Origin: Collinsella aerofaciens
GTDB taxonomy: Bacteria > Actinomycetota > Coriobacteriia > Coriobacteriales > Coriobacteriaceae
Reading direction: 5' to 3'
NCBI GenBank assembly: GCA_021639365.1
Contig: JAJXHK010000018.1
Coordinates: forward strand, 1-36,005
Length of the DNA stretch: 36,005 bases
Shown here piece by piece: positions 6,825-17,791 of this stretch (positions are counted from its first letter, which is position 1; each line of letters starts with the position of its first letter). A program made the position numbers and the translations under genes. A model generated the notes under the pieces. The model was not told the DNA's origin. It worked only from the letters and a program-made list of their open reading frames with translations, and made no database searches.

Positions 6825-7523
6825 CTAGCCGCGAGGCGCATCAATTGCGACCTTGCCGCTGTCCAGCACGTGGACGCGACCGTCGGCGAGCATCTGCACG
6901 ACCTCGGGATACAGCACATGCTCGATCGCGTGGATGTGCTCCTCGAGCGTATCGACATCCCAGCCCTCCTCGACAGCCAGCGCACGCTGGGCGATGATGG
7001 GGCCGTTGTCGTAGATCTCGTTGGCAAAGTGCACGGTCACGCCGGTCACCTTGACGCCACGAGCAAACGCGTCGTCAATCGCATGGGCGCCAGTAAAGCT
7101 CGGCAGCAGCGCTGGATGCAGATTGACCACACGATTGGGGAACGCCGCCAGCAGCGGTGTGTGAACCATGCGCATGTAGCCGGCCATGACCACGTACTCG
7201 CAGCCGCGCTCGAGCAGCTCATGCGCGATGATCTCGTCGGCGGCGATGGGGTCGGCGTAGACATCCTTGGACAGCGTGAGCGTCTGGATGCCCGCGCGCT
7301 CGGCACGCTGCAAGCCCTTGGCCGAAGGACGGCTCGACACCACAAGCTCAATCGAGGCGTTGAGCTTGCCGGCGGCGATCAGGTCGATCAGCGCCTGCAG
7401 GTTGGTGCCCGAACCGCTGATGAGCACACCAATCTTGAGCGGCTCAGCCGTATCGGTGCCGGTCGGGCGGGTGTAGGGCACAAAGCCCAGGCCCTCGGCA
7501 GCCATCTGCTCGTTAGCGCTCAT
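6825..7523 (-). CDS. purN: Phosphoribosylglycinamide formyltransferase
   Basis: Transfers the formyl group from 10-formyltetrahydrofolate to GAR in step three of IMP synthesis (cytosolic). Visible motifs are GSGTNLQ (residues 37-43) for phosphate binding, MAGYMR (113-118), NLHPALLPSF with the catalytic His136, and VHFANEIYDNGPI with the catalytic Asp172. At 232 residues it has about 28 more at the N-terminus than typical PurN; Met7 is an alternative start. The start codon overlaps the end of purM by 11 bases, implying translational coupling. The purF-purM-purN order matches the pathway context, and a strong terminator follows. Confidence 0.96.
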   Translation of the reverse strand: MSANEQMAAEGLGFVPYTRPTGTDTAEPLKIGVLISGSGTNLQALIDLIAAGKLNASIELVVSSRPSAKGLQRAERAGIQTLTLSKDVYADPIAADEIIAHELLERGCEYVVMAGYMRMVHTPLLAAFPNRVVNLHPALLPSFTGAHAIDDAFARGVKVTGVTVHFANEIYDNGPIIAQRALAVEEGWDVDTLEEHIHAIEHVLYPEVVQMLADGRVHVLDSGKVAIDAPRG

Positions 7524-8616
7524 CGGAGTACACGACCTTACCGGAACCCTCGACGCACTCGCCCACGCGGAACGGCGTCTCGCCCAGCGCGACCAGGGCC
7601 TCGGTCACGGCGGCCTCGTCCTCGGGGGCGACGATCAGGCACAGGCCAACGCCCATGTTGAAGGTCTTGCATGCCTCGTTGGGCGCGAGCTCGGCCTGGC
7701 GCGACACGTAGGTGATGACGGGCGGAACGTCCCAACCCATCTCGGCGCCGTTGCGGGTGACCACGGCGTCGACGTCGTCGGCGAGCGCGCGGTTGAGGTT
7801 CTCGGTGATGCCGCCGCCGGTGATGTGGGCAATGGCGTGAACGTTGGCGCCGCCGCGGAGCAGCTCCAGAATCGGCTTCACATAAATGCGCGTGGGAGCC
7901 AGTAGGGCATCGGCGAGCGATACGCCACCGAGCTCCTCGAGCGGACGGCTCAGCTCCTCGGCCTTAGCGGCGGCCTCGGGCGTGCCCGGCTTAATGCCGT
8001 CGACGCCGATAACCTTGCGCACGAGCGAGTAGCCGTTGGAGTGCACGCCGGTGGAAGGCAGGCCCAGGATCACGTCGCCGGGGCGAACGTTCGCGGGATC
8101 GAGCATCTTGGGACGATCGACGACGCCCACGGTAAAGCCGGCGAGGTCGTAGTCAGCCGGGGCCATAACGCCCGGGTGCTCAGCCATCTCGCCACCCACG
8201 AGCGCGCAGCCCGCGAGCTTGCAGCCGTCGGCCACGCCCTTGATGATCTTTGCCATGTGCTCAGCCTCGATGTGGCCGATGGCAACGTAGTCCAAGAAGA
8301 ACAGCGGCTCGGCGCCCGAGGCCAGAATGTCGTTGACGCACATGGCGACCAGGTCCTGACCCACCGTCTCGTGACGGTCCATGATCTGGGCGAGCACGAG
8401 CTTGGTGCCCACGCCGTCGGTGCCGCTGATCAGGATCGGGTCTTCCATATCCTTAAGTGCGGCGGCCGAGAACAGGCCACCAAAGCCACCGATGCCGCCG
8501 ATAACCTCGGGACGGTTGGTGTCCTTGACCATCTGCTTAATCGCGTCGACGGCGCGGCCGCCCTCGGCGGTATCGACGCCGGCGTCCTCATACGTCACAT
8601 GCTTGCTGTCGCTCAT
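7513..8616 (-). CDS. purM: Phosphoribosylformylglycinamidine cyclo-ligase (AIR synthetase)
   Basis: Closes the imidazole ring from FGAM with ATP to give AIR. The 367-residue protein has the family features in order: VTYEDAGVDTAEGGRAVDAI, GGFGGLF, LISGTDGVGTKL, the metal/ATP region MCVNDILASGAEPLFFLDY, LVGGEMAEHPG, GLPSTGVHSNGYSLVRK, THIYVKP-like TRIYVKPILELL and HITGGGITENLNRAL. GAGGAAGG precedes the start. It is separated from purF by 156 bases that contain a GGGACAG hairpin (8734-8774), and it overlaps purN. The length slightly exceeds the usual 345 or so because of a modest C-terminal extension. Confidence 0.97.
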   Translation of the reverse strand: MSDSKHVTYEDAGVDTAEGGRAVDAIKQMVKDTNRPEVIGGIGGFGGLFSAAALKDMEDPILISGTDGVGTKLVLAQIMDRHETVGQDLVAMCVNDILASGAEPLFFLDYVAIGHIEAEHMAKIIKGVADGCKLAGCALVGGEMAEHPGVMAPADYDLAGFTVGVVDRPKMLDPANVRPGDVILGLPSTGVHSNGYSLVRKVIGVDGIKPGTPEAAAKAEELSRPLEELGGVSLADALLAPTRIYVKPILELLRGGANVHAIAHITGGGITENLNRALADDVDAVVTRNGAEMGWDVPPVITYVSRQAELAPNEACKTFNMGVGLCLIVAPEDEAAVTEALVALGETPFRVGECVEGSGKVVYSDER

Positions 8617-8733
8617 CTGAGCCTTCCTCTCCCACTACCGTTCGCCGCACGTGCGTCAAACGGTGCTCATAGTTGCCCTCGATTCGGTGCATGCCATAAC
8701 AACACGCACCGTCATATCAACAAAACAGCAGGT

Positions 8734-8774
8734 AAAACCTACCAAAATAAACCTGTCCCTTTTTGGCAGGTTTT
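8734..8774 (-). repeat. Hairpin repeat with GGGACAGG loop at the purF stop codon
   Basis: Arms 8734-8747 and 8761-8774 form a 14-pair stem with one wobble on the minus strand, and the loop holds AGGGACAGG. The inner arm covers two bases of the purF stop codon. It could attenuate transcription between purF and purM, but it has no clean U-tract. The CCTGTCC-TTTTTGGCAGG segment recurs at 10667-10681. Confidence 0.7.
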
Positions 8775-10443
8775 AGGCCTCGCCGTGCTCCTCTTCCCAG
8801 CTGCGATCGACGTATTTCTCGACCACGGCGTCGTCGTCAAAGTGCAGCGGCTTGTCCAGGCTGCGGGGCTTAAAGCCCTCCATGAACTTGTCGCGGCCAA
8901 AGCTCTCGGGAATCGCCACGGGATAGCGGCCGGTAAAGCACGCATCGCAGTAGCCGCCCTTGGGCATGACCTTCAGCAGGCCCTCGACCGAAAGGAAGGC
9001 CAGCGAATCGGCGCCGATGTACTCGCAAATCTCTTCGACCGTCTTATTGGCGCTGATAAGCTGCGACTGCACGTCGGTATCGATGCCGTAGAAGCACGGC
9101 CAGATGACCTCGGGCGAGTTGATGCGAATGTGAATCTCCTTGGCACCGGCGTTACGCAGCATCTTGACGAGCTGCACCATGGTGGTGCCGCGGACGATGG
9201 AATCATCGATGACGACCAGGCGCTTGCCCTCGATGTTGTCGCGCAGCGGGTTGAGTTTCATACGCACGCCCATGGCACGCAACTCCTGCGTAGGCTCGAT
9301 AAACGTACGGCCCACGTAGCGGTTCTTGATAAGGCCCTCGCCAAAGGGAATACCGCTCTCGTGCGAATAGCCCTCCGCGGGCGGCAGGCCGGAGTCGGGC
9401 ACGCCGATGACCAGGTCGGCCTCGACGGGCTCCTCATGTGCCAGCTGGCGACCCATGTCATAACGGCAGGCGTAGACGCTCTTGCCGTTCATGATGGAGT
9501 CGGGGCGGGCAAAGTAGACCTGCTCGAAGATGCAGTTAGCAGGCTCTTCGGCTGCAGGCACGCCCTGCTCGGATACCAGACCCTCGGCGCTGATGCGCAA
9601 GATCTCGCCGGGACGGACGTCACGGACGTACTCGGCACCCACGATGTCGAGTGCGCAGGTCTCGGAAGCAACGACCCAGCCGCCGGCGCGCGTGACACGG
9701 ACGGCGGAGTCGACCGTCGCGGCGCCGTCCTGCGAGGGCAGCTGCGAAACGGCTACGGCATCGGCCTGGTCCAGGCCCTCGTCCACCAGCTTGCCCAGCA
9801 CGAGCGGGCGAATGCCGTGCGGATCGCGGAATGCGTAGAGCGCCTGCTCGTTGATGAGCGTCATGGCGTAGCCGCCGCGCACGAGCTCCATGGTCTTGCG
9901 AATGCCCTCGCGCAGATGGCCCGTACGCTGGGTAAAGTAGCCGATAAGCTTGGTCGCGACCTCGGAATCCGAATTGGAGAGGAATGGCACGCCCAGCTCG
10001 ATCAGCTGGCGGCGCAGCTCGTCGGTGTTGACGAGGGTGCCGTTGTGAGCAAGCGCGATAATGACGCTGTTGATGGTAGAAAGATGCGGCTGAGAGGCTT
10101 CCCAGCTCTTGGCACCGGCGGTGCCATAGCGCACGTGGCCCACGGCCAGCTGGCCGGAGAGCGTCGACAGGTCGGCGTTGGAGAACACGCGATCGAGCAG
10201 GCCCAAATCCTTGCGGACCATAACCGTGCCGCCGTCACCCACGGCGATTCCCGCCGATTCCTGGCCACGGTGCTGCAGCGCACGCAGGCCAAAGTACGTC
10301 AGTCGAGCCACGTCGCGATCGGGCGCCCATACGCCGAAAATGCCACATTCCTCATGCAGCTGGTCGGAGTCCGGATCATACGTCGACATGGTGTTCACCT
10401 GTCCCGCGGCACGCTCGGCCGCGCGGATGGTTTCTTGAGACAT
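8773..10443 (-). CDS. purF: Amidophosphoribosyltransferase
   Basis: Catalyses the first committed step of purine synthesis (PRPP plus glutamine to phosphoribosylamine). The nucleophilic Cys33 lies in ECGIFGV, so a 32-residue propeptide would have to be removed. The glutaminase domain shows RALQHRGQESAGI, GHVRYGT and LAHNGTLVN. The PRTase motif VVIDDSIVRGTT lies in the C-terminal half. Cysteines in CIFEQVYFARPDS, PCFYGIDT and YCDACFTGRYP match the four ligands of the Bacillus-type 4Fe-4S enzyme, suggesting oxygen-sensitive regulation. The chosen start has GAGGGG 5 bases upstream. ATG at codon 19 (10389), with AGGTG, would give a 14-residue propeptide closer to the Bacillus length. Confidence 0.97.
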   Translation of the reverse strand: MSQETIRAAERAAGQVNTMSTYDPDSDQLHEECGIFGVWAPDRDVARLTYFGLRALQHRGQESAGIAVGDGGTVMVRKDLGLLDRVFSNADLSTLSGQLAVGHVRYGTAGAKSWEASQPHLSTINSVIIALAHNGTLVNTDELRRQLIELGVPFLSNSDSEVATKLIGYFTQRTGHLREGIRKTMELVRGGYAMTLINEQALYAFRDPHGIRPLVLGKLVDEGLDQADAVAVSQLPSQDGAATVDSAVRVTRAGGWVVASETCALDIVGAEYVRDVRPGEILRISAEGLVSEQGVPAAEEPANCIFEQVYFARPDSIMNGKSVYACRYDMGRQLAHEEPVEADLVIGVPDSGLPPAEGYSHESGIPFGEGLIKNRYVGRTFIEPTQELRAMGVRMKLNPLRDNIEGKRLVVIDDSIVRGTTMVQLVKMLRNAGAKEIHIRINSPEVIWPCFYGIDTDVQSQLISANKTVEEICEYIGADSLAFLSVEGLLKVMPKGGYCDACFTGRYPVAIPESFGRDKFMEGFKPRSLDKPLHFDDDAVVEKYVDRSWEEEHGEA

Positions 10444-10485
10444 GGCATCCCCTCAGAGCCTCGTATTTTTGGCGTTACCCGCCTT

Positions 10486-10491
10486 ATTATA
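10486..10491 (-). promoter_or_regulatory. Candidate -10 box for purF
   Basis: A perfect TATAAT on the minus strand lies 43 bases before the purF start. No good -35 is visible at 17 bases, so the assignment rests on the -10 alone. Confidence 0.4.
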
Positions 10492-10674
10492 CGCACGGCA
10501 CGACGTGCTCCCCAGCGCATGAGCAGCGCTTTTTAAAAGCCCACCGAGCTAATAATCAGTTTTGTTGCCAAACATTTTATCGGTCTGTCCAGTGCAAGCG
10601 CCCGCCCCCCCAGATGGCCGCCGCGTCCACCGTTGGGGATTACAAAGTTGCAATTGGGACGTTCGTCCTGTCTT

Positions 10675-10703
10675 TTGGCAGGTCGGCGGCGTATCCTTAT
10701 AAC
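10675..10703 (+). promoter_or_regulatory. Sigma-70-type promoter for the CmpB-family gene
   Basis: TTGGCA (10675-10680), a 17-base spacer and TATAAC (10698-10703) lie 27 bases before the ATG at 10730. The -35 is part of a TTTTGGCAGG stretch that recurs in the repeat at 8752-8770, so the promoter seems to borrow repeat sequence. Confidence 0.6.
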
Positions 10704-10729
10704 CTACAACAAAGCGAGAAAGGTTCTGT

Positions 10730-11959
10730 ATGGATCGAAACGAACTCGACCCCAGCGTCCCCAGCGCCACGGAGGTCAAGAAGATCCCCCTCATCATTAA
10801 GGTGTACGCCGTCCTGTGCATCCTGTCCGGCGTGGGCACGCTCCCGTCGGTCGGCGCCTTCATGTGGCAGGTCATCACCGCACTCATTAACGGCAACGCC
10901 GCCGAAAAGCTCGGCGACAACATGCTGCTCGCAGTCGGCCTTATCGTCGCCGGCATCATGCTCTCTGCGGCAAGTGCCGTCATCCTAATCATCTTTGGCC
11001 TGGACCTTATCAAGAACCAGCGCCGCAACGCCGCCCGCCTGTCCTACATCCTTATTGCATTCACCGTCGTCGAGCTTTTGGTCGACGTGATGCTCCAGGG
11101 CATCGGGCCCTTCCTGCTGCGTCCCGCGATCCAGCTCGGCATCCTTGTTGCACTTTCGGCAACCGTCGACCCCACGCTTCGTCAGGAGCGCGAACTGCAG
11201 CGCCGCCTGCAGGAGATGCTCGACCGCGACGCCGCCGCCGAGGGCATGCTCGGGCGCGATGAAACCGGCGAAGGCTACATCAAGCTCAACTACTTCAACC
11301 TGTTCTGGGTATTCTTTGTCTGCTGCGTGCTCGGCCTGATCGCCGAGGACATCTGGCACATGACGGTCGACGACCCGGGCGTCTACCAGAACCGCGCCGG
11401 CATGCTGTTTGGCCCCTTCAGCCCCATCTACGGATTTGGCGCCGTGCTCATGACCATGGTGCTTAATCGCTTCTACAAAAAGAACCCCATCATCATTTTC
11501 CTGGTGAGCGCCCTGCTCGGCGCCAGTTTTGAGGTGTTCGTGGGCTGGTTTATGCAGACCGCGTTTGGCGTGGTCTCGTGGAGCTACTCGCACATAACGC
11601 TGTTCGGTTTACCCGATCCGCTCGTGGTCCTCACGGGCGGACGCACCTGCACGGGCTTCGCCTGCCTGTGGGGCCTGGGCGGCCTCATCTGGATCAAGCT
11701 GCTGCTGCCGAGGCTGCTCAAGCTTATCAACAAGATCCCCTGGAAGAGCCGCTACTCGGCCACCGTCATCTTTACCGTTATCATGCTGATCGACGGCGTC
11801 ATGACGCTGCAGTCGCTCGACTACTGGTACCAGCGCGTTAACGGCACGGAGCCGGACATTCCCGTCGCACAGTTCTACGGAGAGCACTTCGATAACGAAT
11901 ACATGGAAAACCGCTTCCAGAGCATGACCATGAGTCCCAAGGATGCGACGCGCGTGTAG
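10730..11959 (+). CDS. Membrane protein with CmpB-type (putative ABC-transporter type IV) domain
   Basis: A 409-residue integral membrane protein. Residues 15-135 contain four hydrophobic segments. A polar linker (about 140-175, RQERELQRRLQEMLDRDAAAE) precedes the CmpB domain (about 182-370), with FNLFWVFFVCCVLGLIAED, AGMLFGPFSPIYGFGA, LLGASFEVFVGWFMQ and RTCTGFACLWGLGGL. Proteins of this family are annotated as putative ABC transporter permeases, but biochemical evidence is scant and no ATPase gene is adjacent. GAAAGG lies 6 bases before the ATG, and a good promoter precedes it. It is the only plus-strand gene in the left 30 kb and ends at a bidirectional hairpin terminator shared with the MoaE-like gene. 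Confidence 0.85.
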   Translation: MDRNELDPSVPSATEVKKIPLIIKVYAVLCILSGVGTLPSVGAFMWQVITALINGNAAEKLGDNMLLAVGLIVAGIMLSAASAVILIIFGLDLIKNQRRNAARLSYILIAFTVVELLVDVMLQGIGPFLLRPAIQLGILVALSATVDPTLRQERELQRRLQEMLDRDAAAEGMLGRDETGEGYIKLNYFNLFWVFFVCCVLGLIAEDIWHMTVDDPGVYQNRAGMLFGPFSPIYGFGAVLMTMVLNRFYKKNPIIIFLVSALLGASFEVFVGWFMQTAFGVVSWSYSHITLFGLPDPLVVLTGGRTCTGFACLWGLGGLIWIKLLLPRLLKLINKIPWKSRYSATVIFTVIMLIDGVMTLQSLDYWYQRVNGTEPDIPVAQFYGEHFDNEYMENRFQSMTMSPKDATRV

Positions 11960-11982
11960 CGCTCACCGCGCCCAAAACGCAA

Positions 11983-12018
11983 AATGCCCGCCGGTATCAC
12001 ACGTACCGGCGGGCATTT
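11983..12018. terminator. Bidirectional terminator
   Basis: A 14-pair perfect stem (AATGCCCGCCGGTA) with a 7-base loop is followed by a T run on the plus strand and, reading the other way, by TTTTGCG. It serves the convergent CmpB-family and MoaE-like genes. Confidence 0.88.
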
Positions 12019-12049
12019 TTATAAACGATCCTTCTATCGACGCAAGCCT

Positions 12050-12466
12050 CTATGCCTCGCGCTCGACCTCACTCACGCATTCGTTCTTGATGGTGCCAAC
12101 GAGCGTCTGCAGCGCATCGACCACGTGCGGGCGAATGTCCCCGCCGATGAGCACGAGCATGATGTCGTCACCTACGGCAAGCTCGCCGCTTGCCAGCCAC
12201 ACGCGCACATAGCCGATACCCGGCATCGCGCGCGTGGCCTCGATAGCAGACCGTACCTTTTCGGCATCGTAGTCAAAGACCATGCCGCCCACCCTGTGGC
12301 CTGGTGCCACGCCATCGGTCTCGACTCCGCGCACCTCGGCCTTGGGCGTCGCGCGCACCACACCGTTATGCGTCAGATACATCCCACAGCCTGCCGCCGA
12401 AGCATCGGCCTTGGCCTCGCGCAGCCAAGCATCAATCGAAGGCATCAATTTGCCACTCTCAAGCAT
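12050..12466 (-). CDS. MoaE-like protein (molybdopterin synthase large subunit family), orphan
   Basis: A 138-residue protein resembling MoaE, which with MoaD inserts sulfur into precursor Z during molybdopterin synthesis. The pattern is GMYLTHNGVVRATPK (HFxGxVR-like), VGGMVFDYDAEKVRSAIEA, then VRVWLASGELAVGDDIMLVLIGG (HRxGxLxxGE-like) and PHVVDALQTLVGTIKNECVSE. The usual YLKxxxPxWK end is altered: the first lysine may be kept in TIKNE, but the second conserved lysine is missing. No moaD, moaA or moaC is nearby. It may be a divergent or repurposed MoaE. AAGGGAG precedes the start. A GTAG-type hairpin repeat separates it from the sortase gene. Confidence 0.65.
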   Translation of the reverse strand: MLESGKLMPSIDAWLREAKADASAAGCGMYLTHNGVVRATPKAEVRGVETDGVAPGHRVGGMVFDYDAEKVRSAIEATRAMPGIGYVRVWLASGELAVGDDIMLVLIGGDIRPHVVDALQTLVGTIKNECVSEVEREA

Positions 12467-12487
12467 CGTTTCTCCCTTACCGTCGTC

Positions 12488-12524
12488 GAGTAGCCAATTT
12501 GGGACGGGGCCTTTTTAGCTACTC
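12488..12524. repeat. GAGTAGC/GCTACTC hairpin repeat with TTTGGGACGGGGC core
   Basis: Seven-base arms (12488-12494 and 12518-12524) flank a core TTTGGGACGGGGCC followed by TTTTT. A second copy at 35857-35895 has the same core but different, still complementary, arms. It sits between the sortase stop and the MoaE-like start. Confidence 0.75.
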
Positions 12525-12533
12525 TCGAACAAC

Positions 12534-13532
12534 TTATTCCTCGACCGGCGTGAGCACCATGACGGCGCGCGTGTTGCTCAGCGACAGCGAACGGCAGGTC
12601 ACGAGCGTTACAACCTTAGTTGCCGAAGCGGCACGATCGGTGACATCGCTCGCCACCGCGGAGGCACCGTCGAGCATCTCGGACAGGTAGTTCTTGAGCC
12701 CGTCGTCGCCCTCAAAATTGGTCGTACGCGCCTTGGCATACGTGTCCTCGACAACTTTGGTCGCCAGTGGTCGCAGCTTATACGTAGCATCCCGTGTGAT
12801 GTAATACACAAACTCGATGCTATCGAACGTCGCCTGATCAGTGGTGTCCGAAATCACGTTGAACATCGACCCATCGTTCATATGGTGGCCGTAGATCGTG
12901 GTCTGCTGGTCGACCATTCCCGGCGCGGTGTCATCGCTATCCAGGAAAATGGCACCGGACGCGTTAGCCGTTCCGTCGAACAGCGTGTTGAGGTATTTGG
13001 AGTTGTTGTTGGTCTGCACCACGGGATAGTTGATGTTGGTTCCCGGCACGTAAATCCAACCCACAATCTCGGGGTTCGTCTGAGCAAGCGCATCAAAGTC
13101 GATAATCGGCACGCCGCTGGCGTCCTTATCGTTTACATATTGCTTCTCGATTTTCTGATACGAATCGCTCGCCTGCTTATAGCCAATCTGGGCATTAATA
13201 AAGATAGCGGCGGCGGCGACAATCAGGCCGATACCGATGATGATGAGCAAAATGGGAATAATGGAGCGGCGCTTTTTGCGCGGCGGCTCGGTGTAATCCG
13301 ACGGCGCGGCATGCGGTGAAGACCGGGGCGGCTTCTTAGCGGAGCTATAAGACGAAGGACGATATGCGGCCGGCGCGTCCTGTCGACGATGCGTCGCCGG
13401 TGTCACGGGGCGCGGCGCGCGCGGCTGCTGAGGAGAGGATGTCCGACCCTGCTGCGCCGCATGGGCAGCACCTGGCTTCGACGGATCGGGAATCTGAGAA
13501 GCCTTGAATCGTTTTCCCTGATAATCGGACAT
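12534..13532 (-). CDS. Class B sortase
   Basis: A 332-residue membrane-anchored cysteine transpeptidase that attaches surface proteins to the wall or builds pili. The N-terminus (1-88) is a cytosolic, proline/serine-rich basic tail. One membrane segment follows (about 90-112). The catalytic domain has VGWIYVPGTNINYPVVQ, SGAIFLDSDD, TIYGHHMNDGSMF with the catalytic His216, TLVTCRSLS with Cys313, and NTRAVM with Arg322. The class B call rests on the GWI-YVPGT-INYPVVQ block and the YGHHMxDGSMF loop. AAGGAG precedes the start. No LPxTG-type substrate is in the window. It lies 35 bases downstream of purE and may be read through from it. Confidence 0.92.
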   Translation of the reverse strand: MSDYQGKRFKASQIPDPSKPGAAHAAQQGRTSSPQQPRAPRPVTPATHRRQDAPAAYRPSSYSSAKKPPRSSPHAAPSDYTEPPRKKRRSIIPILLIIIGIGLIVAAAAIFINAQIGYKQASDSYQKIEKQYVNDKDASGVPIIDFDALAQTNPEIVGWIYVPGTNINYPVVQTNNNSKYLNTLFDGTANASGAIFLDSDDTAPGMVDQQTTIYGHHMNDGSMFNVISDTTDQATFDSIEFVYYITRDATYKLRPLATKVVEDTYAKARTTNFEGDDGLKNYLSEMLDGASAVASDVTDRAASATKVVTLVTCRSLSLSNTRAVMVLTPVEE

Positions 13533-13567
13533 GGCTCTCCTTATACTGCGGTGAAACGGCGGAACGC

Positions 13568-14032
13568 CTAGGCGTCAGCCATCTCCTGCTTCATCTTCTC
13601 GATAACCTTGCGGTACTCGGGGTCGCAAGCACCCAGAATCTGCGTGGCATAGATGGCGGCGTTCTTGGCACCGTTGATGGCAACGCAGGCCACGGGCACG
13701 CCCGAAGGCATCTGCACCATCGACAGCAGCGAATCCATACCGCCCAGGTCACTCGTCTTCATAGGCACGCCGATAACCGGCAGCGGCGTAAAGGCAGCCA
13801 CGACACCGCCCAGGTGAGCAGCCTTGCCGGCAGCGGCGATAATCACCTTGATGCCACGATCGGCGGCAGTCGAAGCCCACTCGTGGACCTTCGCCGGCGT
13901 GCGGTGCGCGCTCGCAATGACGAGCTCATAGGGCACACCCAGTGCCTCGAGCTCGGCGGTGCAGCCTTCCATAACGCCCAGATCGGACTTGGAACCCATG
14001 ATGATCCCGACAACCGGCTTTTGATCTGCCAT
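13568..14032 (-). CDS. purE: N5-carboxyaminoimidazole ribonucleotide mutase
   Basis: Converts N5-CAIR to CAIR (class I PurE). The 154-residue protein shows IIMGSKSD (residues 10-17), ASAHRTP with the catalytic His43, AAAGKAAHLGGVVAAFTPLPVIGVP and the MPSGVPVACVAINGAKNAA segment. A TTG at 14038 would add two residues, but AGGAGG is spaced 9 bases from the ATG at 14032. No purK is visible in the window. Upstream, an ACTACT-GAG-AGTAGT inverted repeat (14083-14098) overlaps a possible minus-strand TATACT -10 box (14096-14101). Confidence 0.96.
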   Translation of the reverse strand: MADQKPVVGIIMGSKSDLGVMEGCTAELEALGVPYELVIASAHRTPAKVHEWASTAADRGIKVIIAAAGKAAHLGGVVAAFTPLPVIGVPMKTSDLGGMDSLLSMVQMPSGVPVACVAINGAKNAAIYATQILGACDPEYRKVIEKMKQEMADA

Positions 14033-14127
14033 AAACAAAGACCTCCTGTTGAGAGCGGTGACGCAGCGAATCCGCGACCCTTAACTACTGAGAGTAGTAT
14101 AGCTGCTCCCGTCCCTGCGGTCTGCGT

Positions 14128-14215
14128 GGTGCTTTGCGGGCGGGCCAGGCTTTATCTTCACTCCGGTTGCTTTGCAAAGTCGTTCAGATAAAGCCTGTCC
14201 CGCCCGCAAAGCACC
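14128..14215. repeat. 30-bp inverted repeat containing GGGACAGGC
   Basis: Arms 14128-14157 and 14186-14215 are complementary at 29 of 30 bases, with a 28-base spacer. The right arm read on the minus strand contains GGGACAGGC, the core seen in other repeats here. It forms part of the 443-base gene-free stretch between purE and carB. Confidence 0.85.
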
Positions 14216-14264
14216 CCTCGACCTACCGGGGATTGCTATGGCGTACGTTGGCTGCAATAAAAAC

Positions 14265-14300
14265 GTGGGATCCGCCGTTCGAACGAACGGCGGATCCCAC
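14265..14300 (-). terminator. Rho-independent terminator downstream of carB
   Basis: A perfect 17-pair stem (GTGGGATCCGCCGTTCG) with a 2-base loop is followed on the minus strand by GTTTTTATT. It lies about 175 bases past the carB stop. The plus strand also has a short T run, so it may work both ways. Confidence 0.8.
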
Positions 14301-14343
14301 GCTCACTTTTTATTCAGCCCTAGTCATCGCGCAAAGTCCCTTC

Positions 14344-14475
14344 GGCAGCACACGGTGCAGCCAAGTCACCGCAGGCCGGGGCGGGAGGGGCCGAGTTTCC
14401 TCCTGAGCGACTCTGCTTGCCGCCGGAGCGAAAGGGGGAAATCTCGGCCCCTCCCGCCCCGGCCGGCCAGGTCAA

Positions 14476-14492
<17 letters not shown>
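14344..14492. repeat. Inverted duplication of the carB 3' end
   Basis: The sequence from 14344 reads as a near copy of the minus strand from 14492. Both contain GCAGCACACGGTG, which on the carB side encodes its last residues, then about 15 divergent bases, then GGCCGGGGCGGGAGGGGCCGAG (22 identical bases, 14374-14395 and 14443-14464), then TTTCC. The result is an imperfect hairpin of nearly 60-base arms reaching into the coding end of carB. Confidence 0.8.
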
Positions 14493-17790
<3,298 letters not shown>

Positions 17791-17791
17791 G

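Noticed and set aside
8041..10536. An 831-codon plus-strand frame opposite purM and purF
   Set aside because: Same shadow effect; no ribosome binding site or domain.
10549..11028. Minus-strand frame overlapping the CmpB-family gene start
   Set aside because: The opposite strand has a promoter, ribosome binding site and a clear family match; this frame is Met/Ser-rich with none of these.
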